Of a stretch of DNA of 64,000 nucleotides, positions 11,631-23,001 are shown in pieces (the first letter of the stretch is position 1; each line of letters starts with the position of its first letter). Origin of the DNA: Thamnidium elegans (lineage: Eukaryota; Mucoromycota; Mucoromycetes; Mucorales; Mucoraceae); NCBI GenBank assembly GCA_025201345.1, contig JAIXMG010000035.1, positions 1 through 64,000 on the forward strand, in the 5' to 3' direction. The translations under genes were made by a program, and so were the position numbers. The notes under the pieces are model-generated. The model saw only the letters and a program-made list of their open reading frames with translations, ran no database searches and was not told where the DNA came from.

Positions 11631-12027
11631 ACTTCAAAAAAAATATTTAAAAGAAGGAAAAAGAAAAAAAAAAGTTTTATTTTTTTAGTAGTTTTGGTTG
11701 GTTTGGACGGTAGATGAAAACAATTGTAGAACGGTGATCTAGCCTTTCTGTCATATTTTAAAAAAGATAAGATGGCCTAAAAAAAACAATTAATTTTTAA
11801 ATCTGTCAAAAAAAAAAAAAACCTTTTGCTGATCCTTGATCTGCTTAGCAACGATGCAACAAACAAAAAAGGATATTGTCAAGACAACCATCTTACACAC
11901 ACACAAACATTTTTTTTTAATGATGTGACTTCTATACTCCGAGTTTTTTTTTATTATTGGGAATAAATAAAAAAACAATGCAAAACACAACTCGGTTCTT
12001 TTTTTTTTAAAAAAAAAAAAACTTAAA
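11631..12027. promoter_or_regulatory. Divergent intergenic region, MFS transporter / ARMC8
   Basis: The two genes start on opposite strands 397 bp apart, so this stretch must hold both promoters. It is rich in A and T tracts; I see no recognisable factor site. Confidence 0.4.
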
Positions 12028-14709
12028 ATGACTACTTCTAAATATGAAGAATCCATTAAAGAACTTGGTTCCATAGATGACGCAAAAAAATTAAAAGCAC
12101 TTCGTTTTATAAAAAATTCTGTGATTGGAAACAAAACTAAAAAAGAGTTATATATTAAACTAGGTGTTGTTCAAAGGTGAGAGTTTTTCTTTTCCGAAAA
12201 AAGTAAAAATAACTTAACTCTTTTCTTTATAGACTTGTCGAGTATTTATGTTTACCAGACGATGGTGCTTATCATCTCAAGATTCAAGCAGCTACTATTC
12301 TTGGTAGTATTGCTTACGGTAATAAGAAAAAAAAAATCTTTTTTGTCGGGACTAAATGGAATTATGCATTTTTTTTTTAAAGGTAAGGATGAAAATGTCT
12401 CTGCTGTTGTAGCATCAGGTGCCATTGTTCCATTATTAAATACCCTAGCATTACCTCGCGACAAACCTGTTATGGAAGCAATTACAGAACGACGAAAGTT
12501 ATTAGAAGCTGCTACCAGAGCTTTAAAAGCTATTTTTGCTTCTTCTCGTTCTATAAAATACGATACGTTTACTGTAAGTTTTTTTTTTCTTTTTTTTTGG
12601 GTTTTGTTTGTTTTGTAACACTTTTATATATACAGAAAAAACATATTCAGGATTTAGTTTTATTACTGGATGTTACATCGAGTTTTCTTTCACGTGAGCC
12701 ACAGGGTAATGTCTCTAGTGAAGGGTTATCGTTCGCTATGATTGCTGAATTCACTGCGGCTATTATTGCAAAATGCTGTGATACACAAACGCAACAAGTG
12801 CAATTAGAGGAAGCAGGCGCAATTCAACCACTCGTGAATTTATTACACTCGGGTTGTATTAAAGCCCAGGAAGCTTCTTTGGATGCTATTGCTACCTTAT
12901 GTCGTGAAAATAAAGAATTGGGTGAAACCATTATCAGATCAAAATGTAAATTTTTTATCCTATTTTTTTTTTACTTTGGCTAAATTTTTTTTTTTAGCTT
13001 TGAATTCAGATCAACTAACTACTAATACAATGCTGGAATTCGTAAAGGATAAGTGCCCTAATATGAGATTAATAGCTGCCACTTGGTAAATATAATATAT
13101 ACACACAGAAAAAAAAAAGTAACTGTTTTTTTTTATATATATATATATCTAGCTTGACCAATCTTTATCGTACTGGTGTATTTGTTGAACCATTTAACGA
13201 AATTATTCTTATTGTATTACCTGCTCTTGTTAAATTATTACAAGACCCTACGGACGATGTGCAAGAAAGAGCGCCACTAGTTTTAGCAGACTTAATAAAG
13301 GACAGTGAAGAGATGCAAAAGGCAGCATTTGACGCCGATGCCATTTCGCGTCTTGCAGAACTTTTAGCTAGTGTATCATCTCGAGAAGCAGAAGAGGAAG
13401 AAGTGTCTCAGATGGGAGTACCTGGTATTGGCAGTGTCGTTAAAAGAAGAGAGAAAATCAAAGAGGTTTGTTTAAGTAATCTAGTTTGAATATGAGATTA
13501 ATATATAACTATAGAATTCGTTAATTGCTATTGCAGCTGCTACTTTATTAAAAGAAGAATGTCGTACACAAGCGATTGAAGCCAAGGTTTTACCTCATGT
13601 TATCTCGGGGTTAAACAGTAAACAGCCCAATGTTCGATTAGCAGCTTGTCAATGCGCTAAATCGTTGTCGCGTAGCGTCAGTCATTTAAGAACCAGTTTA
13701 GTAGATGTTGGGGTTGCACCACCATTGATTAAACTCCTTTACGATGAATCTATTGTTGTGCAAGCAGCAGCATGTGGCGCGTTATGTAACCTCGTATTGG
13801 AATTTTCTCCTATGAAAAAGAGCGTGATTGAAGCAGGAGCGATTAAACGATTTGTAGAGTACTCGCGTTCTAAAGACGCTAGCTTGCAATTAAACGGGGT
13901 CTGGGCATTAAACAATTTATTATTTAAAGCAGACTTGCAGGCAAAGAAAGCAGTAATGGACGTACTTACCTATGATGCTTTGATAGATTTATTACATGAA
14001 CCTAATCCTACGATCCAGGAACAAGCGCTTGAAATCGTTCGTAATTTGGTGTTTGGAAAACAGGAAGATATCGATTGGGTTATTGAAGGAATCGGTAAAG
14101 ATGATTTATTAGATGTTTTAGAAAGTAAGTTACAGGTTACTTCAACGATGGGTGTAGAAGAGGATCCTTTTTCGGTTGTAAGTTGTTCAGCTAAAATTGA
14201 GAGAGACGTGTTTTTTTTCTGATGTATATGAATATATAGACGTTAGTACCTGCGCTTTATATCGTGGTCAATTTATCTAGTAATACGGAAGCCCCAAAAA
14301 TGGCACTTATGAGTAGGTCTAATATTGTCAATAGTGTTATTCACCATTTGGTAAGTGCAAATATGTTTGCTTAACTGAATGTCAAAATTAAACTATAAAA
14401 ATGATAGTCGCATGAAAACCCAGATGTTAGAGTAGTAGCTGCTTGGGCTATGATTAATTGGACTTGGCCCAACCCTGATGAGCCTCAAGATGGTAACAAA
14501 CAAAAATCGTTATACTAAAAAACTAATGTATTAACTCTTTTTTTACTGTAGATCTTATCATACGTTGTAATCGTTTACAAGAGCTGGGTGTTAAAAAAGA
14601 GTTGGAAAGATTAGTGGATGATTCAAATAAGGACGTTGGTCATAGAGCAAAAACTGCATTAGAGCAACTTTGTAGTGTTATCCGCGAAGTTCCTGACGCC
14701 GAAATATAA
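12028..14709 (+). CDS. ARMC8: ARMC8/Gid5 armadillo-repeat subunit of the GID/CTLH ubiquitin ligase
   Basis: Ten exons: 12028-12176, 12233-12318, 12383-12573, 12636-12945, 12998-13085, 13153-13465, 13515-14177, 14240-14350, 14408-14492, 14552-14709; 717 residues (human ARMC8 is about 673). Armadillo-type helices run throughout, for example KIQAATILGSIAYG, EEAGAIQPLVNLLHSG, VVQAAACGALCNLVLEFSP and NGVWALNNLLFKADLQAKK. The last is diagnostic of ARMC8 (GVWALMNMAF in animals), as is the C-terminal RCNRLQELGVKKELERL segment. In yeast, Gid5/Vid28 scaffolds the ligase that degrades gluconeogenic enzymes when glucose returns. An acidic insertion (SSREAEEEEVSQ) precedes the sixth splice site. The gene converges on VMA11, with 158 bp between stop codons. 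Confidence 0.92.
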
Positions 14710-14867
14710 ACTATATTTACTTGTGCAATAAATACTTTTTTGAGCGTTTCTGATCAAATTGTAAACCTTTCCCTGGAAAATAAGAATGGTATCAAAAAAG
14801 TATATTTTCTTTTTATTAATTTTTGCAAAAAAAAAGGGGTCGCGTATACACTATTTTTTTTTTTTTT

Positions 14868-15774
14868 TTAAATGCAGACACTGTTATCGGCCTTTGCGTT
14901 TAAAATAAGTGCAACAATTAAACCGTAAAGACCAAGAACTTCAGCAAAAATCAAAATCAAAACCATTGTGACAAACAAACGACTTTCTCTAACATATCCA
15001 CGAACACACTAAGAAATATATTTAATATAACAGTAATAAAAATAGTAACGTTTTACTTACGTAGTCACCAACAATACCAATAGCATAACCGGCTGCTAAA
15101 CCACCCATACCAACAGATAAACCGGCTGCCAAGGCAATAAAGCCACTACACATTTTTTTTTATAGAGTTATCAAATCAAGTTTTTTTTTTCGAGTTTTCC
15201 TTTTTATGTATACTTACGAGAATAAAGAATAACCACCCGTTGGTGACACTATATATAATAACAAATAAGTAAACAAGAAAAAAAAATATAGGATAAAACT
15301 TACATTGACCAGCCAAAAGAACAGCAACAACTAAACCGTATACTGCAATAATACCACTCATGACAACTGGAATCAAAGACTACATAGGTGTAAGTATAAA
15401 AAGAAATGCGTTGTTATTTTTCTGCCATACCTTCATAACCAACTCGGGTTTAAATGAACCGATACCAGCAATTCCGATACCAGCTTTAGAGGTACCGTAA
15501 GCAGCTCCAATGGCTAAAATAAAAAAAACAAAGCGCGAATAAGTTTCTAGTGTTCTCGGGTAACTTTTTTTGAAAAAAAAATGCGTCAGGTTTTACTTAC
15601 TACTGAAGGCCATCTAGAAAAAAAGGGGGGAAGAGAAGATTATCATGTTAGTTTCATCTTTTTTTTTAAAAAAAAAAGCGTGACATTTCTATTCAAATAC
15701 TTTACAGCACAAAAGACACCCGCAAACCCAAAAAAGGGAGCGTAATTTGGGCAGTAAATCTCAGATTCAGACAT
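14868..15774 (-). CDS. VMA11: V-type H+-ATPase proteolipid subunit c' (Vma11)
   Basis: Seven small exons (15774-15706, 15613-15601, 15513-15431, 15379-15304, 15248-15218, 15145-15061, 15008-14868) give 165 residues with four membrane helices. The proton-carrying Glu is at about residue 142 in [19 protein letters not shown]. The segments [34 protein letters not shown] and APFFGFAG match yeast Vma11 (c') better than Vma3 (c). Subunit c' is found in fungi and sits once in the membrane ring that acidifies vacuoles and Golgi. The second exon is only 13 bp, yet needed for frame. Confidence 0.93.
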
Positions 15775-16699
15775 CTTGATAAAAAAAAATATATGTGTAA
15801 GAAAGAGAGAGTATAAGTTCCAAAAGCTTTCGATATTTTATTTTTTAAAACCGCAACTTTTCTGAACCGTCCCTTATTTCGCGCGCCCGCAAAAAATTTG
15901 ACGTCATAAAAAAACAAGTGAACTATACAGCTACTGAAACGGTTTCTCAGTTTCAAACATTTTCTTAATAGTGACAGCCAAAGATCATAAAACAAACGTT
16001 GGTATTAGCATGAATGTATTATCCAGATAATTGTTATATCTCATCATACCAATTATTCAGAGTCAATACCCACTGGGCACTGCAGAAACAGTCTCAATGA
16101 GTAAACCTTTCATGATATACTGTTCTAAGAGAGTGGTAAAAGTAAATGTATGATTGGTTTATTGTTTAAATGACGGGCTTTTTACAGGGTCTCAAGCTAC
16201 ATAAAGTTTATATTTAGATATCTTGCCTGTATTAATCTAAAATACTTTGTGACGGAAACCATGTACTTAGCTTTTGGGAACTTTTAGCATGACGAAACTA
16301 AACTACAGTGTAAAGTTAATCAAAATATTATATATATATACCTTTATGATAAATAAGAGTAGACGACATCCTTGCATAGACAATTCAGAATTTGGATCGA
16401 TCAATTTGCGCGGTTCTATTCTATTTAGTTTACTCATAAAAAAAAGGGATTACCGCAAGAATTACAAGCAGTACAGATATTTTCGTGTGCCTATGGATAT
16501 GCTTCTACATTTGGTCAAAAGGGACTTTGATCTTTTCAGGAACAGAAATGTATGGCTTGATTTGTAGACTATGGCGGTGGAAATCGATCTTACCAGCGGG
16601 GATGAGATAGAGAAAAGACGAAAAGATGAAGTTGGGATACGAATTTTAAATATTGAATCTAAAATGACTAAGAATAGTTAGATGATCTAACCTCCATGA
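15775..16699. other. Spacer upstream of VMA11, possible 5' part of a transposase relic
   Basis: Contains the VMA11 5' flank. From about 16270 there are short plus-strand open stretches broken by stops, with Lys/Arg-rich composition, that could be the eroded N-terminal half of the transposase relic beginning near 16700. I cannot align them to a family. Confidence 0.35.
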
Positions 16700-17299
16700 A
16701 TCAAGCAGATGAATGGAAAAAAAACCGTAGCACCTGATATTGATACACTTTGTAGTTTATATTATTCTCCAAAAAGAGCGAAGAAAAAAGGAACAAAGGA
16801 GCTTAAGAAAAACAAGTTTGTATATCGTTTTTGTGAAAAAGAAAGATATCACCTATCACCGTTGAAAAATGTGAAGAGATTTATGTTCGTTGGAGATAGA
16901 GGGTACGGCGTCAGTTCCAGATGAAAGGGATTTAACCGCTATGGTGGTTTATGGAAGCTGAGACAACATTCTAGATACTTAGCTTTTTGTATAAACATTA
17001 AACATAATAGATCTCAAATTTGCATTTTCTGTTTCCGAAAGCTCCATCACCCATTTAAAAGAATTAAGGATAAGCAAGGACTTGATAAATTTAAAACTGT
17101 CAATAGTTCGTTCACTTGCTATAACCAGTCCTGCCCATCCGTATATTTAAACCAATCCCACACTCGGCTCATGCTCAGTCATACTTGGGATGCCGTGCCC
17201 CCTCCCCTTTCAATCCAAAAATCAGTCAAAGAAATGCTAATGAATTTTACCTTTTTCTGTAAAGAAAACGAGGAGCGGTCCACCGTCGATGACGCGTAA
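16700..17299 (+). pseudogene. TnpB/Fanzor-like (IS605 OrfB-type) transposase remnant
   Basis: One frame reads through about 195 codons to TAA at 17297-17299 with a single internal TGA at 16922-16924. Before the TGA it contains FCEKERYHLS and VGDRGYGVSSR; after it come KGFNRYGG and a zinc-ribbon-like segment, NRSQICIFCFRKLHHPF and, 25 residues on, TCYNQSCPS (CxxC at 17031-17042, CxxxxC at 17117-17134). This order (GDRGxGVxSR, then YGG, then SQxCxxC and a second Cys pair) is what I recall from a transposase family common in Mucorales, related to TnpB/Fanzor; that recall cannot be checked here. The expected C-terminal acidic catalytic residue after the second Cys pair is not evident. No terminal repeats were found. 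Confidence 0.5.
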
Positions 17300-17658
17300 T
17301 ACCTTCTTATAGGGTAAGTTTCCAATATTATTATTTTCTTGTCAGTCTCATTAACCTGATACTCTTACAATATAAGGCAAGAGTTAGCAAAGTTGTGTAC
17401 AAACAAAAAGGAACATTATTAACGCTATGCGTATGGTTAACGATTTTTTCTGTTTTTGGTATCATGTTACTACACGACTTTTTTTAAAAAAAATTGCACT
17501 GTATTACATAAGCAATTTTGTAATTAGGCATTCATTGTTTTTTCCATTTGTATGTTAATTTTATTTATCTTGGAAGAGGGGGCGTGTTATGGTGTTAAAT
17601 AGAGAGAGAGAGCGCATATGATTGAGGGTTTGTATGTGTATAAGATTTATTTCAATTA
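17300..17658. other. Spacer between transposase relic and NAP1
   Basis: AT-rich 3' flank of NAP1. It contains a short (GA) run near 17602-17612; no gene is supported. Confidence 0.5.
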
Positions 17659-18948
17659 TTATGATTGCTTGCACTCAGGAGCATTTTCACTCTTGGCAGG
17701 CTAATAAAAAGTGGTTAGTGGGACTATTTAATTACGCAGGTAAACATATCAACTTACAGTAGAGTCATCATCATCATCATCCTCGTCATCATCATCCTCA
17801 TCATCGTCGTCCTCATCCTCATCCTCGTCATCATAGTATTCGTTCTATTAAAATCAATCAATATAAAATATTAATAATACAGGTATATATACTTACATCA
17901 AAATCATCCTCTTCGTCATAATCTTCATATTGGAGAGCTTTACCGGTAAAATAATCAACAGCATGAGGAATGATTTTATCTTTGAATTCCTCACCCATTT
18001 CATAATCAGCTTCAAGTTTAGCATCTAAACCTTCGGCTTCTTCTTCATCAATTTCCTCTTCGGCATCAGGAATAGCGGGAGGACTGAAGAAATAAAAGAA
18101 TGAATTTGAAGGGACAGTGCGCTTAACAACACGAGTCTTATTTGTACCCTTATGGCGTTGCTTCTTTGTTTCTACGGTGACAGTTAAATCTTTACCATCT
18201 TTCCAATCGATACTACAACCTTCAGCATGATCGTAAACGAAATCACCACCATAAGCGTGATCTTGATAGAAATATGTCTTTGAGAGTACCTTGTTAGTAA
18301 AGTAATCGTTATCAGAGAATTCAAATTCGAGCTTGAAACCAGGTTGATCCATATAAGACATACGAACATCAATTAAATGTTTCAAAGCATCTTCATCTTC
18401 ATCAGTGATTGTTTCAGTGATTTGAGGATGGTTCTTTAAAAGAGTTAACCAAAATTCAGGAATACCCTTAATATCTTTATCATCTTTTGTATCCTTATGT
18501 TCTTCTTTCTCTTCCTCTTCGTCGTCCTCATCTTCTTCGTCATCGTCTTCTTCATCATCTACTTTTTCACCAGCAGCAACTTCTTCTTCAGTAGGTTCAT
18601 AAGTACCAGTAATGATTTTAGCACGTTGATCATACAAGGGTTGGTAAAGTAAAAGATACTTCTTTTCCAAGGCCAATACTTCTTCTTGAAACTTGTTTTC
18701 AAGGTCAGCATGTTTAGATTGAAGATACTTGAGTCCATTAAGACGACGCTTAACAGTAGTAGGTAATGAATCAATATATCCTGAAGGACGACCAACAAGA
18801 GTACCCAATTTACCTTGAAGCATACTTAAAAGTGCGGGGTTACTAGTGAAAGCTCCAGCAAGGCTAGATGTATTATCAGCTGCGCCTAATCGTGTAATTT
18901 TTTTAGTTTATTATTATTATTATTTTTTTTTTGGGAAAAGAGTCTAGA

Positions 18949-18982
<34 letters not shown>

Positions 18983-19283
18983 CTATACTTTATACACCCA
19001 TATATATATATATATACTTAGAGAAAAAAAAGAGATTACAAACCTTTAGTGCTGCTAGATTCCATATCTTCAGAAATGGCGGGAATAGAAGGACGATAAG
19101 TAGACGTGATGGGAGCAGGGTTGATGGGTGTATTCTGAGGTGTAGGGGCAGTAAGATTACCACTCTTATTCTTGATGTCGACACCAGAAGCTAAACACTC
19201 TATACTTTAACATTCTCTTTCTTTTTCTTTCTTTGTTATTATTATTATTTATTTATTTATTTTTTACCTGACTGTTGATCCAT
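17659..19283 (-). CDS. NAP1: Nucleosome assembly protein Nap1
   Basis: Five exons (19283-19268, 19190-19044, 18885-17897, 17844-17758, 17700-17659) give 426 residues. After a low-complexity N terminus comes the NAP fold: RRLNGLKYLQSKHADLENKF, LEKKYLLLYQPLYDQRAKII, GIPEFWLTLLKN, DVRMSYMDQPGFKLEFEF, and PSNSFFYFFSPP. A Glu/Asp-rich insertion follows the dimer helix and a long Asp/Glu tail (exon 4) binds histones. The last exon ends PECKQS: a Cys four residues from the end, matching the C-terminal CaaX-like box of animal NAP1L1 (CKQQ). Nap1 carries H2A-H2B between cytosol and chromatin. Intron 2 contains a (TA)n run. Confidence 0.95.
18952..18979. repeat. (TA)n run in NAP1 intron 2
   Basis: About fourteen TA units inside the intron between NAP1 exons 2 and 3; a shorter TA run lies near 19001-19016 in the same intron. 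Confidence 0.9.
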
Positions 19284-20752
19284 TTTTAAAAAAAAAAAAA
19301 AAAAATCTAAACAAGAAGGGTTCTTTTTGAATTTTTAAAATACTATTTTTTTTTCTCTTTATATTTAACGCGGGAATCCCGAATTGGGTAAAAAAAAAAA
19401 ATTTTTTTTTAGAAAAACCCAAGTTTATTAAGTCACAGACATCTCACACACGCACACAAAAAGCACACACACACACACACAAAATAAGATAAAAAAGAGT
19501 TTTTAGTTTCGGTTTTGAATTACATGTCTTGGAATAGCCCAATTCGCTCAAAGCAAAGATCAACTGGGTTTAAAAAAGGGGAAAAAAAGATACAAAAACA
19601 GTCAGTGATCTCGGCTTTCATCAAGTTGCGACTGGGTCAGCTGGTGATTAGATATTTTCTACCCACTGTCCACCCGCACGGTGTTTTTTATTTGGTAGTA
19701 AGTGTTGGTAGACATATCACTATTTATCATATTTCTTACTTTATAATGTCTTACTAATATCAATTAAAATGTATATGTAACCACAATAGATGACGATGTT
19801 TGTGTATTTATGTTAAAATATAGAATGACCTGTTTACTTCTTGTTCCCGTCTTTTCTTTTTTTCTTTTTTTTTTTTTGTTCGTGTGTTACCATAAAAGTT
19901 TAATACAAGAACTATTTTATTTTATTTAAAATATTGAGTGTATACGATATATATAAAAAAAAAAAAGTTAAAAGGAAAGTTACCTTTTTGAGTTGCCAGT
20001 GTCAAATTTTATAGTTACTAAAAAAACAGGGAAATGTGTAGGGTTTTTATTCCAAACGCTATCACTAATAGAGGTATCTATGCAAAACCAGTGTTATACA
20101 TGTCACAAGCTATTCTAAATCATGCGCACGCAAAAAGTGTACAGAATTTGGTTTTTTGTGATCACACATACCTACTTTGGCTTGACAGCGCATAAATTTT
20201 TTTTTTATTACTCCCTCTCTTTCCCCGCATAGTAAACCGGAACACTAAAAATAAACTATTTTTATACATCACATGGTTTTTCGATACGATTCTCCTGAGC
20301 TGAAATCATCAAGATAGCGTCACCCCTGCCTCCATAGTGTGATATATAAAAGTTTCGCCTAATACATTCTGTACGTTTTTTTTTTCCGTAAAGCACAAAC
20401 ATATTTCTATTATGCACATAATTTTAAATGACGATAGGGAATTGTATACGTGCGCGCTAATTGTAGAATAAATCGGATATGTCAGACAGTACTATACTTT
20501 AGAGTATTAAGAACTCGTATGTCTTACAGCTAATGTGAATTAACGTAAATGTTAGTTACACTTTTTTTTTAAATATATAAACCCTCTTATTATTAAACGT
20601 CATACGCTTTTTTATTTATTTATTTAGTGACAATATAATATTGCACATGCCTTTTTTTAGTAAGAATATATCAATTTAACAGAATGTTGTCATTTTTTTT
20701 AAAAAAAGAGCAAGCGTATATTTATTTGTTTCCTCTTTCTACACATTTTATT
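19284..20752. other. Intergenic spacer between NAP1 and the kinesin-like gene
   Basis: Divergent 5' region for both genes. It has A/T tracts and an (AC)9 run at 19464-19481. No gene is supported. An in-frame ATG at 20684 could extend the kinesin-like protein by 23 residues. Confidence 0.5.
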
Positions 20753-22873
20753 ATGAATGTATCAAACGTAAAAGCTTTTGTTTGGACTCTTCCCAATTCT
20801 GAACTACTAAGCGAAAGAAATAAACATGATCACTCCAATTGTATATTTACAAGGCAGCTGGACAACGATGTAGCTGAAATTTTTAGCAATAGTAATATAT
20901 ATATATATATATATATACATATATACATTACATTTTTATATAAATTAATAACACAATACATACACTTTACGTATAAAGATTTCGATGGTCAAAAGTAAGA
21001 TTATATAGAAATATATCTTTGATAATTGATTCTTAGTATACTATTCTGTAGAAAGACCTGGATAGTAGATAAATGTATACGGGATAAAGATATCGATAGT
21101 AATCCTGCCGAGGAAGAAAGAAAGAAAAACATCAGATTGGCTTTAAAGGGTAAAAATAGACAAAAAACGGTGTTGTTTTAAATTTCTATTAATGTATTAT
21201 AATAAAGGACATAATACCGCTTTTTTATTCTTTAATATAGGGCAAGTACCTCTTTTGAAATTATACAACAATAAGGGGCTTTCAAATATACTCACATTTT
21301 ATACAGAGGAGATTTTTATGCATATTCAAAACGGTAAAAGTATACTTAGATTTCGGTTTTAGAAAAAATTATGTTTAATATTTTCATAAAATATATATAG
21401 CATGGAAGAGAAAAAACTGATATTTGAAGAACTAGACAGAGAAATAAAACCAAATACCTCTATCGAATACATTTACTTTTGTATTACTGACCGCGACTGT
21501 TACGATATGCGAAAAGAAGTACCAAGAAGCAGTAAAATTCTTCTAAACAACGCCCTCTCCGATATTGTTATAATATTTTTATTTATTTATATATATTAGA
21601 TAAATCAGTTCTTGAAAAAGGTATAGACACTTGGATGAAAAAAACAGATACCCCAATGAATATTTGGAAAGATATAAGCGGTGGAACACAGTTACCTCAC
21701 GTTCTAAAAATAAAACTCATCGACGCTTTAACTAAACGATCTGGGCACTTGTATATCTTCGATTTACTTCATCCGAGATTTTTACCGCCAACGTTAGAAA
21801 CTAAAAAAGGTGCAGTGATATATAACTCATTTGAAAAAATAAGTAAGTTACATTTTTAAATATATTATATATAATTCTCTAAAATAATAAAGATTAGGAT
21901 ACATGGTAGATTTGGTAATATCCACTGAGGATACATGCGATACCTATACAATGTATAATAACGAGGTATGGACTAGTCTTTTAACTCCATTTATATGCGG
22001 GTTCGGTAAACTTCTTGTACTTGGTTACCTCAATGTAAACAGAGATTACGGTACCAAGAGTATTTATTACTTACATCTTTTTTTTTATTTAGGAGTGTCC
22101 AAAGATGCATAAAGTTGAGACTCTAATGGCGTTAGACTTCATTGCAAAAATGAAGAGTATTAAATCAAAATCTTTACCCAACGATGCAACTCTAAAACCA
22201 TGCGATATTGAGGCTATGGCTGATAACGAGGTACATAAATATATATATGAAAGTTCATAAACTTAATAATAATACACCTGTACATAGAGAAAATATAATG
22301 AATCTCAAATGGTAATTCATGGTATAAATATATATGTATATATACTAATGTCAATACACTAGACTATTCAAGAAATGAAAATTTATATTAATGATATATT
22401 AGCAGAAAAGAGTGCTAGAGAGATGTATATAGCCGAACTCGAAAATAAAATCAAGGATGATTCATTAAAAGAAGAGAATATGGTACTTTTTTTTTTACAT
22501 AAAATAATAATAATAAAAATCATGGTTTGCTAACTGGTAACTTCAAAAAAAGAAACTACAAAAAAAGTTAAATAGTTCACACCAAGAATTACAACTTCTA
22601 GGACAACTGTTTAAAAGAGCAGCAGTTGATGCAGCAAATAGAATGGTTCAAATAAAGACCTTTGCGTATCAAAGGCTAGCGAACCTAAAACAGGAGAAAA
22701 TGAAAGAGACAGAAGCACTTGAAAAACTGCAATATGAGAATTCGCAACTAGTAATAAAAATAGGATTGGTAGAGGACGAACTATCAAGGGAATACGCAAT
22801 TGCTATAAAAGAAAAGAATGATTTAAGAGCTTACTTAAAGATATTGAGAGATAGCGTTGATAATGTAAAATAA
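20753..22873 (+). CDS. Divergent kinesin-like protein with C-terminal coiled coil, nucleotide site lost
   Basis: Eleven exons fit one frame: 20753-20891, 20979-20994, 21052-21149, 21241-21333, 21409-21531, 21600-21842, 21898-22034, 22093-22230, 22288-22311, 22363-22482, 22553-22873; 483 residues. The first 310 residues follow the order of a kinesin motor, but weakly: NVSNVKAFVWTLP (like the IRVFVRVRP start), TKRSGHLYIFDL (switch I, usually SSRSH), YMVDLVISTED (switch II, usually VDLAGSE), then SLLTPFICGFGKLLVLGYLN and ETLMALDFIAKMKSIK, like the final motor helices. No GxxxxGKT P-loop is present; QKKTWIV may be its relic. From about residue 330 a heptad-rich coiled coil runs to the end. The family call is inference; the acceptor of exon 5 (21407-21408) and the 16-bp second exon are the weakest splice choices. 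Alternative: an unrelated lineage-specific coiled-coil protein. Confidence 0.5.
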
Positions 22874-23001
22874 ATTATCCTATTGATTGCTGATTTTACT
22901 ACTACTCGGAACTTTTTGGAAAATATGGTTCAATAATAATTATTTTATTAAGATATTTTGATAACCAGGTCAAAATATACGTTGTAACAAAAATATAGAC
23001 T

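Noticed and set aside
14868..15774. Assignment of the V-ATPase proteolipid as Vma3 (subunit c)
   Set aside because: [17 protein letters not shown] and the [10 protein letters not shown] loop match Vma11 (c'), not Vma3.
16274..16567. 97-codon frame upstream of the transposase relic
   Set aside because: No family motif is visible and it does not join in frame to the relic; it is mentioned only as a possible eroded 5' part.
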